From: Janthinobacterium sp. 344
GTDB taxonomy: Bacteria; Pseudomonadota; Gammaproteobacteria; Burkholderiales; Burkholderiaceae_D
Reading direction: 5' to 3'
NCBI RefSeq assembly: GCF_900112025.1
Contig: NZ_FOKL01000001.1
Coordinates: 669,752 to 733,751 of the forward strand
DNA length: 64,000 nt
Shown here: in pieces, positions 53,704 through 62,055 of the stretch
Position numbering within the stretch: position 1 is the stretch's first letter
Layout of the letters: every line of letters starts with the position of its first letter
Program-made: the position numbers and the translations under genes
Notes under the pieces: generated by a model
Database searches by the model: none
Seen by the model: only the letters and a program-made list of their open reading frames with translations
What the model was told of the DNA's origin: nothing

Positions 53704-55386
53704 TCAGTTCACCCGTTTGGCCGGCATGTCCTGCCCTTCCTGGCGCAGCACCAGTTGCTGCGTCTTGCCATCGGCATCCTTGCTGAAGCGCACTTCCGCA
53801 TCGACTTCGTTGGAGAAGAACGCCGTGTCGCTCATCGGCAGCATGGCCAGCTTGCGGAAGCCCGTCACCTGGGCAAAGAATTTGTCGCCTTCGCGCGTGA
53901 CTTCCAGGTAAACCTCGGGCGCCAGCGCATACTTGCCCACGTAGCCGTCGAATTGCGCGTGGCTCATGGCGACCACGGCGCGTGCCGGCTTGGCGGCGCT
54001 GGCGCGCTCATGCACCGATGTCGATTCGCCGCCATCGTTGAGGATCAGCTGGGCTTCGCCCTTCGGTCCCCGTTCGAATTCGGCGGTGGTGAGGGTATTT
54101 TCAATCAGGAAGCCATTCGGCGAATATGCCAGCAGGCGCTGCGCGGGACGGCCCGTGCGTTGCAGCAGCAGCTTGCCTTCGAAATTGCGGATCGTGTAGC
54201 CGGCCTTGTCATTGATCGCGTACACGCCCGCGTACGCGTCGAGGATGGCGGGCTTGAGGGTGATGACCTTGATCTCGGGATACGGCCGGCCCACGGCGAC
54301 AGCGGCCGCCTTGCGCGCCACCACGTCCGGGTCGACCAGGCCCGTGTCCGCATTTTCCAGCACGGCCACGTAGACTTTTTCCTTGGGCAGGCGCATCGCA
54401 TACGTGGCGTAGCCATTGATGCCGCCGCCATGGTGGATGACGGGGGTGTCTTGCCAGGTGCCCAGCATCCAGCCATAGCCGTAGCGGGTAGCCTTGCCAT
54501 CGTTCAGTTTTACCGGCGTGAACGCCTGCTGCCAGGTGGCGGCCTTGAGCAGCTTGCCCTCGGAGATGGCGGCATCCCAGCGCGCCAGGTCGTCCACCGT
54601 GGAGACCAGCGCCCCGGCCGCATACGGCTGCGTCATGCTTAATGGCAGGCTGGGCGCATAGGCCTCGCCAGAACGGATGTGTCCGGCCGCGCGCTTGCCA
54701 GGCTGGCGCTCGTGGCCTTCGTAGGCCGTGTCGTTCATGCCCAGCGGCACGAAAATCTGCTGTTCCACGAAGGTGGCATACGGCTGGCCCGAGGCTTTTT
54801 CAATGATGGCGCCCAGCAGGACATAGCCGGAGCTGCTGTAGCGCCACTGCGCGCCCGGCTCGAAATCGGGCGGATCGCTCTTGAAGAAATCGATCATCTG
54901 CGCCACGCTCAGGTCTTTCGTGCTGTTGGGTACGAACTCAGGCTTGAGCGTGTAGTCGTGGATGCCGGACGTGTGCGCAAGCAGCTGCGCGACCGTGATC
55001 CGCTTGCCGTGGGTCGGGTAGTCGGGCAGGAATTTGCTGATGTCATCGGTGACGGCCAGCTTGCCCTGGTCGGCCAGCAGCAGGATGGCGACGGCCGTGA
55101 ACTGCTTGGAAATCGACCCCAGGCGCAGCGACATGTCCGGCGTCAGCGGGCTGCCATCCTGCACGCTGGCCAGGCCATACGCCTTGCGCAGCAGGGGCTG
55201 GCCATCCTTGACGACGATGACGACGGCGCCCGGCTCGGTGGACTTGTAATACGGCGCGATGCTGGCGTCGATCTGCGCGGCCAGCGCTTGCTGCCGCTGG
55301 CTCAATGGGGCGGGTTCGCCGGCCCAGCCGGCAGGCGCTTGCAACAGGATCAGGGTGGCGAGGCAGATGCTGGAAACTTTAAACAT
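53704..55386 (-). CDS. Exported serine hydrolase of the beta-lactamase/class C (AmpC-like, EstB) family
   Basis: Protein of 560 residues. A signal peptide ends at GWAGE. The catalytic SxxK is Ser91-Lys94 (GSISKQF), the YxN-type residue lies in WRYSSSGYVLLG, and the third element is the HHGGG motif. About 200 C-terminal residues form a beta-rich extra domain (LDAYAGVYAINDKAGYTI and YVGKYAL repeats) seen in esterase or D-aminopeptidase-like members. It acts in the periplasm as an esterase or peptidase; real beta-lactamase activity is not implied. I start at 55386 instead of 55416. Confidence 0.9.
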   Translation of the reverse strand: MFKVSSICLATLILLQAPAGWAGEPAPLSQRQQALAAQIDASIAPYYKSTEPGAVVIVVKDGQPLLRKAYGLASVQDGSPLTPDMSLRLGSISKQFTAVAILLLADQGKLAVTDDISKFLPDYPTHGKRITVAQLLAHTSGIHDYTLKPEFVPNSTKDLSVAQMIDFFKSDPPDFEPGAQWRYSSSGYVLLGAIIEKASGQPYATFVEQQIFVPLGMNDTAYEGHERQPGKRAAGHIRSGEAYAPSLPLSMTQPYAAGALVSTVDDLARWDAAISEGKLLKAATWQQAFTPVKLNDGKATRYGYGWMLGTWQDTPVIHHGGGINGYATYAMRLPKEKVYVAVLENADTGLVDPDVVARKAAAVAVGRPYPEIKVITLKPAILDAYAGVYAINDKAGYTIRNFEGKLLLQRTGRPAQRLLAYSPNGFLIENTLTTAEFERGPKGEAQLILNDGGESTSVHERASAAKPARAVVAMSHAQFDGYVGKYALAPEVYLEVTREGDKFFAQVTGFRKLAMLPMSDTAFFSNEVDAEVRFSKDADGKTQQLVLRQEGQDMPAKRVN

Positions 55387-55559
55387 GCAGATCACTTTCA
55401 CAGGAAGGATAAACAAGCATGGCCATGCCCCTGGCGGCGGCTATCGGGATGACGTGTTCGCCTTGGAAAACAGGTCCAAGTCGCCCACTCAGCGTAACAG
55501 AGCCGCCGCGCGCAATTCTCCCCATTTGTCACATTGATAATTCCTGGCCGCTTGACGCT

Positions 55560-56033
55560 ATGCTTTTGCGCATAGCTGTCGTATGCTCGAAGCACTGGCT
55601 TACGGCCATTCGCAAAGGACCGATTATTTTCACGCTCGACACCTGTGGCAAGCACCTGGCGCTGTGGACCATCCGCGCCTACCAGCGGTATTTATCACCA
55701 TGGAAAGGCTTTTCCTGCGCCTACCGCGTGCTGACGGGACGCGACAGCTGCTCCGCGTATGGTTACAAGGTCATCGCCCGACATGGCTTGCGCGCGGGAC
55801 TGCCCTTGTTGCAGCGCCGCCTGCGCGCCTGCGGCGAGCGGCACCGCCAGCACCTCGCGCGGCAGCCCCAGGCACGGCACAGGGCGCGTCGCCAGGCGCA
55901 GGCGGGCTATTGTGACTGCGACCTGCCGTGCGATCTGCCGTCGATGGACTGCCTGGACAAGGCATGCGGCGCAGCCGATATTGTCGACTGCTGCGACTGG
56001 CCGTGGCAAAAAAAGAAGGATCATCGCCATTAA
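55560..56033 (+). CDS. YidD-like membrane protein insertion efficiency factor with Cys-rich tail
   Basis: About 157 residues if the ATG at 55560 is used; the true start is uncertain. The YidD core is clear: LWTIRAYQRYLSPWKGFSCAY, TGRDSCSAYGYKVIARHGL and LPLLQRRLRACGE. YidD assists YidC/Sec insertion of membrane proteins and is usually about 80-100 residues in the rpmH-rnpA-yidD-yidC cluster. Here it stands alone and has a 60-residue C-terminal extension with seven cysteines (GYCDCDLPC to DCCDW), ending in a basic KKKDHRH. It is divergent from the hydrolase gene. Confidence 0.85.
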   Translation: MLLRIAVVCSKHWLTAIRKGPIIFTLDTCGKHLALWTIRAYQRYLSPWKGFSCAYRVLTGRDSCSAYGYKVIARHGLRAGLPLLQRRLRACGERHRQHLARQPQARHRARRQAQAGYCDCDLPCDLPSMDCLDKACGAADIVDCCDWPWQKKKDHRH

Positions 56034-56114
56034 CAGCAAGAGCCGCACGCAGGGGAGTTAATTACAAATGAAATATTCATTCATGAAATGAATAACGCCT
56101 ATCCTCACTGTGAA

Positions 56115-56211
56115 TTGGCCGGCAGCAAAGCTGCGGCCTATACTCATGCCGTCTCCTCTACACTGCTCCCCATGCACACCCAGCTCGGCCCGCACACACT
56201 GCGGGCTTTTT
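56115..56211 (+). ncRNA. Candidate small RNA or attenuated leader with its own promoter and terminator
   Basis: TTGGCC (56115-56120) and TATACT (56139-56144) are 18 bp apart. A GC-rich stem GCCCGC/GCGGGC (56188-56193 and 56201-56206) with five T residues follows at 56207-56211. The implied transcript is about 60 nt and contains no obvious ORF. It lies upstream of the bestrophin gene, so it may be its attenuated leader. The -35/-10 spacer is itself an inverted repeat. Confidence 0.4.
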
Positions 56212-56314
56212 GTTCCCGGCATTTGCCACTCTGCCATTCCACGCAATGGTTTTTCCATCACAAGAACAGGTCACGGCTTGCATCGTCAGCCCGATACCCG
56301 ACAGGGAGCACGTC

Positions 56315-57256
56315 ATGATCGTGCGCGAGCGTCCTTCGGCGCTACGGCTGTTCCTGGTGGTGCGCGGCTCCGTCCTGCCCCGCATCCGCACCACCCTCAT
56401 CGTCAATACCCTGATCGCCACCATCGTCACCTGGTGCCATGGCACGCTGTTCGATCATAAAGTCATCCTCACCACCATCCCGTTTACCCTGATCGGCCTG
56501 CCGCTGGCCATCTTCCTGGGTTTCCGCAACACGGCCGCCTACGACCGCTACTGGGAAGCGCGCAAATTGTGGGGCGAGCTCGTTTTGCGTAGCCGCAATT
56601 TCTCGCGCCAGTGCCAGACCATGATCCGCAGCGACACGCTGGCGCACGCCAAGCTGGGCCTCGATGACGTGCGCGTGCGCATGATCTACCGCACCATCGC
56701 CTTTTGCCATGCGCTGCGCCACCAGTTGCGCGACACGCGCGGCCCGGCCGACCTGCAGCCGCTGCTGCGCCCGGACGAGTGGGCCATGGCCTGCAAGGCG
56801 ACGAATCCGTCCGACTACCTGATGCTGCAAATGGGCCACGACCTGGCCGACTGCGTTCGGCAAGGCCGCATCGACAGCATGCTTGCCGCGCAGATCGATA
56901 ACACGGTCTCGGCCATGGTGGGCGCGGGCGCCTCGTGCGAACGCATCCGCAGCACGCCGATTCCGTTCTCGTATTCGCTGCTGCTGCACCGCACTGCCTA
57001 CCTGTACTGTTTCCTGCTGCCCTTCGGCCTCGTCGATTCGCTCGGCTTCATGACGCCGTTCGTCGTCGCCATCGTCGCCTACACCTTCTTCGGCCTCGAT
57101 GCGCTCGGCGACGAGATCGAGGAACCGTTCGGCGAGGATGCCAACGATTTGCCCCTGTCGGCCATGTGCCGCGCCATCGAAATCAGCCTGCGCGAATCCT
57201 TGCAGGACGACAATGTGCCGCCGCCCATGCAAGCCAACGATTATTTGCTGCATTAA
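56315..57256 (+). CDS. Bestrophin-family membrane protein
   Basis: Protein of 313 residues (UPF0187/bestrophin). The start at 56315 is preceded by AGGGAG. Family features include N-terminal MIVRERPSALRLF, PFTLIGLPLAIFLGFRNTAAYDRYWEARKLWGELVL and the late GLVDSLGFMTPFVVAIVAYTFFGLDALGDEIEEPFG-type block near the C-terminus. Bacterial bestrophins are pentameric channels, often cation selective. It is monocistronic, with a candidate attenuator or small RNA upstream and the copZ promoter 20 bases after its stop. Confidence 0.92.
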   Translation: MIVRERPSALRLFLVVRGSVLPRIRTTLIVNTLIATIVTWCHGTLFDHKVILTTIPFTLIGLPLAIFLGFRNTAAYDRYWEARKLWGELVLRSRNFSRQCQTMIRSDTLAHAKLGLDDVRVRMIYRTIAFCHALRHQLRDTRGPADLQPLLRPDEWAMACKATNPSDYLMLQMGHDLADCVRQGRIDSMLAAQIDNTVSAMVGAGASCERIRSTPIPFSYSLLLHRTAYLYCFLLPFGLVDSLGFMTPFVVAIVAYTFFGLDALGDEIEEPFGEDANDLPLSAMCRAIEISLRESLQDDNVPPPMQANDYLLH

Positions 57257-57277
57257 CAGCCGCGGCCACGCTTCCGC

Positions 57278-57308
57278 TTGACCTTACCACCGGGGCAAGG
57301 ATTACAGT
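57278..57308 (+). promoter_or_regulatory. CueR-type promoter of copZ
   Basis: TTGACC (-35, 57278-57283) and TACAGT (-10, 57303-57308) are separated by 19 bp, the elongated spacing required by MerR-family activators. The dyad ACCTTACC...GGCAAGGA within the spacer matches the consensus CueR operator half-sites (ACCTT/AAGG). Confidence 0.85.
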
Positions 57309-57340
57309 GGAAGCACTTAATCATTCAAGGAGTGCTTGCC

Positions 57341-57541
57341 ATGTATCAGTTACAAGTTGAAAACATGAGCTGCGGCCATTGCGTCGGCTCGGTCACGAAA
57401 GCGGTGCAGGGCATCGACCCCGCCGCCCAGGTGCAGATCGACCTGGCCAGCAAGAGCGTCAAGGTGGAATCGGCCGCCGACCTGGGCGCCATCAGCGCCG
57501 CCATCGTGGAAGCGGGCTACCCCGTCACCAGCGCGCAATAA
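57341..57541 (+). CDS. copZ: Copper chaperone, heavy-metal-associated (HMA) domain protein
   Basis: Protein of 66 residues made of one HMA domain with the copper-binding MSCGHC motif at about residues 10-15. The beta-alpha-beta-beta-alpha-beta pattern is complete. It delivers Cu(I) to the CopA ATPase encoded nearby. The ATG at 57341 follows AAGGAG with eight-base spacing. The promoter upstream has CueR architecture, so expression should be copper induced. Confidence 0.93.
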   Translation: MYQLQVENMSCGHCVGSVTKAVQGIDPAAQVQIDLASKSVKVESAADLGAISAAIVEAGYPVTSAQ

Positions 57542-57559
57542 GCGCACCAGCAGCAAGCA

Positions 57560-57585
57560 GACAGCCGGCCTTTGCGCCGGCTGTC
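57560..57585. terminator. Hairpin between convergent copZ and glutathione S-transferase genes
   Basis: Ten-pair perfect stem GACAGCCGGC/GCCGGCTGTC with loop CTTTGC, centred between two convergent genes. No strong U-run on either side. Confidence 0.65.
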
Positions 57586-57590
57586 GTCGT

Positions 57591-58319
57591 TTACCCGTCC
57601 AGTTCAGGGTAATGGCGGAAGATGCCGTCCTGGTTGAACGCGATCCGGCGCTTCGACTGCAGGTAGCGGGCGATATTCGGCCGCGCCGCCACTGCATCGT
57701 GCAGCGCGAACAGGGCGGGATACCGGGGCGCCAGGCGCGCCATGGCTTGCGGAAACGCGTAGCGCAGGCCTGCCAGCATCTGGAACAGCGACAGGTCGCC
57801 GTAGGTGAGCCTTGCACCGACGAGGAAATGGCCCCGGCTGCGATTATTCAGCAGCACGTGCGTGAAGTAATCGAGGAACTTGGGCAGGCGCGTGGCGCGG
57901 AAATCCGCGCTGCGCAGCAGGGCCGCCTGTTTTTGCTCCTCGTAATATTGATTCATCGACAGCGGGTGGTGCGTGTCATGCACTTCCGTCAGCCAGTCGG
58001 CCATGGTCAGTTGCAGCTGGTTCAGCCACAGGCGCCCGCTGTCCGCCCTCGGCGCCAGGCCCAGGCGCCGGCCCAGGTAGAACAGGATGTTCGGCGTCTG
58101 GCCGATCAGCAACTCGCCATCGCGCAGCACGGGCGGCGCATACGCCGCGTGGGGCGTGCTGTCGCCATCGAGGCAGGCCAGCATGGCGGACACGCCCTGC
58201 CCCTTGCGTTCGGGCAAACGGGCGATGTCGCGGTAGTCGGCGCCCGCCTCTTCCAGCGCCAGCCGGATGAATTCGCCACGTCCCTGTATCGTGGGCCAGT
58301 AATACAGTTCATACGCCAT
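57591..58319 (-). CDS. Glutathione S-transferase family protein
   Basis: Protein of 242 residues. An N-terminal thioredoxin-like domain (YELYYWPTIQGRGEFIRLAL, with the cis-Pro region AYAPPVLRDGELLIGQTPNIL) is followed by an all-helical C-terminal domain (YGDLSLFQML). The catalytic residue is probably a Tyr or Ser in the first strand, as in sigma/pi-like members; this cannot be decided here. It is transcribed towards copZ and lies 20 bases after cueR in the same direction, so it is probably the last gene of the copA-cueR-gst transcription unit. Confidence 0.88.
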   Translation of the reverse strand: MAYELYYWPTIQGRGEFIRLALEEAGADYRDIARLPERKGQGVSAMLACLDGDSTPHAAYAPPVLRDGELLIGQTPNILFYLGRRLGLAPRADSGRLWLNQLQLTMADWLTEVHDTHHPLSMNQYYEEQKQAALLRSADFRATRLPKFLDYFTHVLLNNRSRGHFLVGARLTYGDLSLFQMLAGLRYAFPQAMARLAPRYPALFALHDAVAARPNIARYLQSKRRIAFNQDGIFRHYPELDG

Positions 58320-58339
58320 GCCGTCCCCCTTGTTTCAGT

Positions 58340-58759
58340 TTAATGGCAACACGCTTTCGCCTCCGTGTCGCTGGCCAGGCCCAGGCTTTGCAGGATGGGG
58401 CAATCGGGCTTGTCGTCGCCATGGCACGATTGCGCCAGGTGGGCCAGGGTGTCGCGCATCTCCGTCAGCTCCGCGATGCGCTGGTTCAAGTCCGCCACAT
58501 GCGCCAGGGCGATGCCTTTCACGTCCGCGCTGGCGCGCTGGTCGTTTTGCCATAGCGACAGCAGCTCGCGGATCTGCTCCAGCGAGAAGCCCAGCCCCCG
58601 CGCGCGCTTGATGAAGCGCAGCGCGTGCAAGTCGTTGGGCGTGTAGATGCGGTAGCCCGCGTCGCTGCGCGCGCTGGGTTTTAACAGGGAAATGCTCTCG
58701 TAGTAGCGTATCATTTTTGCCGACACGCCCGTTTCACTGGCTGCCTGTCCGATATTCAT
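58340..58759 (-). CDS. cueR: CueR, copper-responsive MerR family transcriptional activator
   Basis: Protein of 139 residues. MerR winged helix (NIGQAASETGVSAKMIRYYE, residues 2-21), a long dimerisation helix, and the metal-binding loop with Cys112 and Cys120 (CHGDDKPDC), the spacing that selects monovalent Cu/Ag/Au in CueR. The tail carries the CCH motif found in enterobacterial CueR. AGGAG precedes the ATG at 58759. The start lies one base after the copA stop, so the activator is co-transcribed with its main target. Confidence 0.95.
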   Translation of the reverse strand: MNIGQAASETGVSAKMIRYYESISLLKPSARSDAGYRIYTPNDLHALRFIKRARGLGFSLEQIRELLSLWQNDQRASADVKGIALAHVADLNQRIAELTEMRDTLAHLAQSCHGDDKPDCPILQSLGLASDTEAKACCH

Positions 58760-58760
58760 C

Positions 58761-61193
58761 CTATGACTCCTTGGTATGCGCACTGGCCGCATCACTGCTG
58801 GCTGTCCAGCGGCGCAGCAGCAGGGCATTGCTGATCACGCTGACGGAACTGAAGGCCATCGCCGCGCCCGCCACCATGGGGTTGAGCAAGCCGAAGGCGG
58901 CCAGCGGAATGCCGATCATATTGTAAATAAATGCCCAGAACAGATTCTGCCGTATCTTGCTGTAGGTGCGGCGCGAGATATCGATGGCGTCCGCCACCAG
59001 GGCCGGATCGCCGCGCATCAGGGTAATGCCGGCCGCATGCATGGCCACGTCCGTGCCCGTCGACATGGCGATGCCCACGTCGGCCGCCGCCAGCGCGGGC
59101 GCATCGTTGATGCCGTCGCCCACCATGGCCACCTTCGCGCCCTCGCCTTTCAGCGCGACAATTTTAGCGGTTTTATCGCCAGGCAGCATTTTCGCCACCA
59201 CCGTGTCGATACCCAGCAGCTTGCCGACGGCGTCGGCGCTGCCCTGGTTGTCGCCCGTCAGCATCACCGTGCGGATGCCCAGGGTATGCAGATGGGCAAT
59301 CGCGGCTTGCGCGTTGGGCTTGACCTGATCGGAAAAGGCGAACAGTCCCAGCAATTGGGTGCCCGAGGCCAGCCAGGAAATCGTGTTGCCCGTGTTTTCC
59401 AAGGACAAGGCCTGGGCCGCCAAAGGCGCCATGTCCACGCCCTCTTCCTGCATCAAGCGCGTGCTGCCCAGTTTCAACGCCAGCCCGTCGACGCGGGCTG
59501 CCAGGCCGCGCCCCGGCAAGGCCGACAGGGCCGTGGCGGGCAAGGCCTCGATGTGGCGCGCGCTGGCCGCGTCCAGCACGGCCGTGGCCAGGCTGTGTTC
59601 GCTGCCGCGCTGGATGCTGGCCGCCAGCTGCAACAGCCGGGCTTCATCGATGCCATGCGCATGCAGGGCCGCCAGGGCAGGCTTGCCCACCGTCAGGGTG
59701 CCCGTCTTGTCGAACACGACGGTGGTGACGGCGTGCGCCACTTCCAGCGCTTCCGCATCCTTGATCAAAATGCCGTAGCGGGCGGCCACGCCCGTGCCGG
59801 CCATGATGGCCGTCGGCGTGGCCAGGCCCAGCGCGCAGGGGCAGGCGATGACCAGCACGGCGACGGCATTGATGATGGCGTTCTCCAGCTCGCCCGTGGC
59901 GAACCACCAGCCCAGCATGGTCAGCAGCGCCAGCACCAGCACCACGGGCACAAAGATGGCGCTGACCTTGTCGACCAGGTGCTGGATCGGCGCCTTGGCC
60001 GCCTGCGCATCTTCCACCAGGCGGATGATGCGCGACAGGGTCGTCTCGCCGCCCACGGCCTGCGTGCGCACCAGCAGCAAGCCATCGGCATTGATGGAGC
60101 CGCCCGTCACCTTGTCGCCCGGATGCTTGTCGACGGGCAGGCTTTCGCCCGTGATCAGCGATTCATTGATCTGGCTGGCGCCCTCCACCACCACGCCGTC
60201 GACGGCCACCCGCTCGCCGGGACGGATCACCACCAGGTCGCCCACTTTGACCTGTTCCACGGGCAAGTCGAGTTCCACGCCATCGCGGCGCACGCGGGCC
60301 GAATCCGGACGCAGCACCTGCAGCGCGCGGATGGCCGAGGCCGTCTGGCGCTTGGCGCGGCTTTCCAGCCATTTGCCCAGCAATACGAGGGTGATGACGA
60401 CGGCCGACGCTTCGAAATACAGGTGCGGCAGGATTTCACCCGCCGTCAGCCACTGGTAGACGGACAGGCCATACGCGGCGCTCGTGCCCAGCGCCACCAG
60501 CAAATCCATATTGCCGCTGCCGGCGCGGGCCGCTTTCCAGCCCGCCTTGTAGAAGCGCGCGCCAAAATAGAATTGCACGGGCGTGGCCAGCGCGAACTGC
60601 AGCCAGCCGGGCAGCATCAGGTGGATGCCGGCCCATTCGAGCAGCATGGGCAGCATCAGGGGGAAGGCCAGCACGGCCGCCAATGCCACCTTCATGCCAT
60701 CGCGGTTCGGCGCGGCCACGGGCGCGCGGGACTGGCTGGCGGCGGGCAGGCTGGCCGCATAGCCGGCCTTGTCGATGGCGGCGATCAGGGCAGCCGCATC
60801 GGCCTCGCCCGTCACCTTGACGCGCGCGCTCTCCGTGGCCAGGTTGACGCTGGCAGCGAGCACGCCCGGCACTTTCAGCACGGCCTTTTCCACCCGGCCC
60901 ACGCAGGAGGCGCACGTCATGCCGGCGATGTTCAGGTCGATCTCGCGCTGGGCCACCGAGTAGCCGGCCTTTTCCACGGCCGCCTGCAAGGTGGCCAGGG
61001 GGATCGGCGAGCCGGACGTGACCCTGGCCATCTCGGTGGCCAGGTTGACCGTGGCCTGGCTGACGCCGGGTACGGCGGCCAGGGCTTTTTCCACGCGGCC
61101 CACGCACGAGGCGCAGCTCATGCCTTCGATGGCCAGGGCCTGCGCATGGGGCGCAGAGGTAGTAGTGTCGGGAGCGAGTGCGGTCTGGTGCAT
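58761..61193 (-). CDS. copA: Copper-exporting P1B-type ATPase
   Basis: Protein of 810 residues. Two N-terminal HMA domains (GMSCASC with Cys27/Cys30, then GMTCASC), eight membrane helices, the Cu(I) translocation motif CPC at 451-453, the phosphorylation motif DKTGT starting at Asp495, and the [10 protein letters not shown] hinge near the C-terminus. The SEHP motif of other family members reads SEHS here. It pumps cytoplasmic Cu(I) into the periplasm. The start at 61193 follows a CueR-type promoter (61229-61259); the longer frame from 61226 would overlap the -10 region. Confidence 0.95.
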   Translation of the reverse strand: MHQTALAPDTTTSAPHAQALAIEGMSCASCVGRVEKALAAVPGVSQATVNLATEMARVTSGSPIPLATLQAAVEKAGYSVAQREIDLNIAGMTCASCVGRVEKAVLKVPGVLAASVNLATESARVKVTGEADAAALIAAIDKAGYAASLPAASQSRAPVAAPNRDGMKVALAAVLAFPLMLPMLLEWAGIHLMLPGWLQFALATPVQFYFGARFYKAGWKAARAGSGNMDLLVALGTSAAYGLSVYQWLTAGEILPHLYFEASAVVITLVLLGKWLESRAKRQTASAIRALQVLRPDSARVRRDGVELDLPVEQVKVGDLVVIRPGERVAVDGVVVEGASQINESLITGESLPVDKHPGDKVTGGSINADGLLLVRTQAVGGETTLSRIIRLVEDAQAAKAPIQHLVDKVSAIFVPVVLVLALLTMLGWWFATGELENAIINAVAVLVIACPCALGLATPTAIMAGTGVAARYGILIKDAEALEVAHAVTTVVFDKTGTLTVGKPALAALHAHGIDEARLLQLAASIQRGSEHSLATAVLDAASARHIEALPATALSALPGRGLAARVDGLALKLGSTRLMQEEGVDMAPLAAQALSLENTGNTISWLASGTQLLGLFAFSDQVKPNAQAAIAHLHTLGIRTVMLTGDNQGSADAVGKLLGIDTVVAKMLPGDKTAKIVALKGEGAKVAMVGDGINDAPALAAADVGIAMSTGTDVAMHAAGITLMRGDPALVADAIDISRRTYSKIRQNLFWAFIYNMIGIPLAAFGLLNPMVAGAAMAFSSVSVISNALLLRRWTASSDAASAHTKES

Positions 61194-61228
61194 GGCAGAT
61201 CCTGTGCGAAAGATTAACTGATGCAATC

Positions 61229-61259
61229 AGGATCTGCTATCCAACGATGGGAAGGTCAA
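61229..61259 (-). promoter_or_regulatory. CueR-type promoter of copA-cueR
   Basis: Minus-strand TTGACC (61254-61259) is followed after 19 bp by GATCCT (61229-61234). The start ACCTTCCC of the spacer matches the CueR box; its right arm and the -10 box are degenerate. Same architecture as the copZ promoter. Confidence 0.75.
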
Positions 61260-61299
61260 GCCCTATTTGCAAGGTGCGGCGCTTGCCTGACCGGCATGC

Positions 61300-62055
61300 T
61301 CAGCGCACCACGCAATCGACGTTGGCCGCCTTGTTGCCGCCGCCCCCGCCCGATGGCGGCGTCGGCACCGAAAACGCGGGTGGCGGTGCGAACTGCAGGC
61401 CGGGATTGAGGGGCACGACCATGGGCGGCTGCCGGAAGTTGGGCGTGAAGCCGAACTGGCCGGCGGCAAAGTTTTGCGACCCGGCAGGATTGGCCACATG
61501 AATCAGGCCGTCGAGCACCTGCACATACAGCCCAGGCGGCAGCATCGTCGACGCGGGCGCCGCCGGCACGGACGGCCCGCCAGGCGGTGCCGGCGGCACG
61601 ACGCTGGCAATGAAGGTGGTGCCGCGGATGCCGATGGTGGCGGCCGGCGTCTTCATCTCGAAGCGCTCCTTGTTGCGCTTGCCAAGCAAGCCCGTCACGG
61701 AACGCAAGCCGCCCTTGAGCAGGCTGAACACGGCATGGTCGCCATCGGGCTGCTCGGCCGTGTAGGCAAATTGTTCGATCACGAAACTGGTACTCGGCTT
61801 CAAGGTGATCTCGCTATTGTCGATCAGCTTGATCAAGGCGTAAGTCTCCTTTTCCGTCAGCAAGGTGTCGCCCTGCTCGACCTCGGACTTGATGGCCAGC
61901 AACTTCACCTTGCCATCCGCCTTCTTGACCATCAGCGGGCCGCTCAGCTGCATCACCGTGCCGGCCACCTGGCCAGCCCAGGCGTGCGCGCCCAGGCACG
62001 TCAGGGCCAGCCACAGCAGGGCCTTAGTTGCAATACATTTTTTTAACGACATCAT
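61300..62055 (-). CDS. Exported FecR-domain protein linked to the filamentous adhesin
   Basis: Protein of 251 residues. It has a signal peptide (LLWLALTCLGAHAWA) then a FecR-type domain of about 130 residues (AGTVMQLSGPLMVKKADGK, EQGDTLLTEKETYALIKLID, KTPAATIGIRGTTFIASV) and a Pro/Gly-rich C-terminal region ending in DCVVR. The domain is best known from iron-dicitrate regulators, but stand-alone exported versions accompany large adhesins. The start at 62055 (AGGA 10 bases upstream) overlaps the end of the adhesin gene by 32 bases, so it is translated from the same mRNA. Confidence 0.87.
   Translation of the reverse strand: MMSLKKCIATKALLWLALTCLGAHAWAGQVAGTVMQLSGPLMVKKADGKVKLLAIKSEVEQGDTLLTEKETYALIKLIDNSEITLKPSTSFVIEQFAYTAEQPDGDHAVFSLLKGGLRSVTGLLGKRNKERFEMKTPAATIGIRGTTFIASVVPPAPPGGPSVPAAPASTMLPPGLYVQVLDGLIHVANPAGSQNFAAGQFGFTPNFRQPPMVVPLNPGLQFAPPPAFSVPTPPSGGGGGNKAANVDCVVR

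Noticed and set aside
53704..55386. A true beta-lactamase resistance gene
   Set aside because: SxxK and HxGG motifs are present, but the extra C-terminal domain and overall sequence fit the esterase/peptidase branch, not AmpC.
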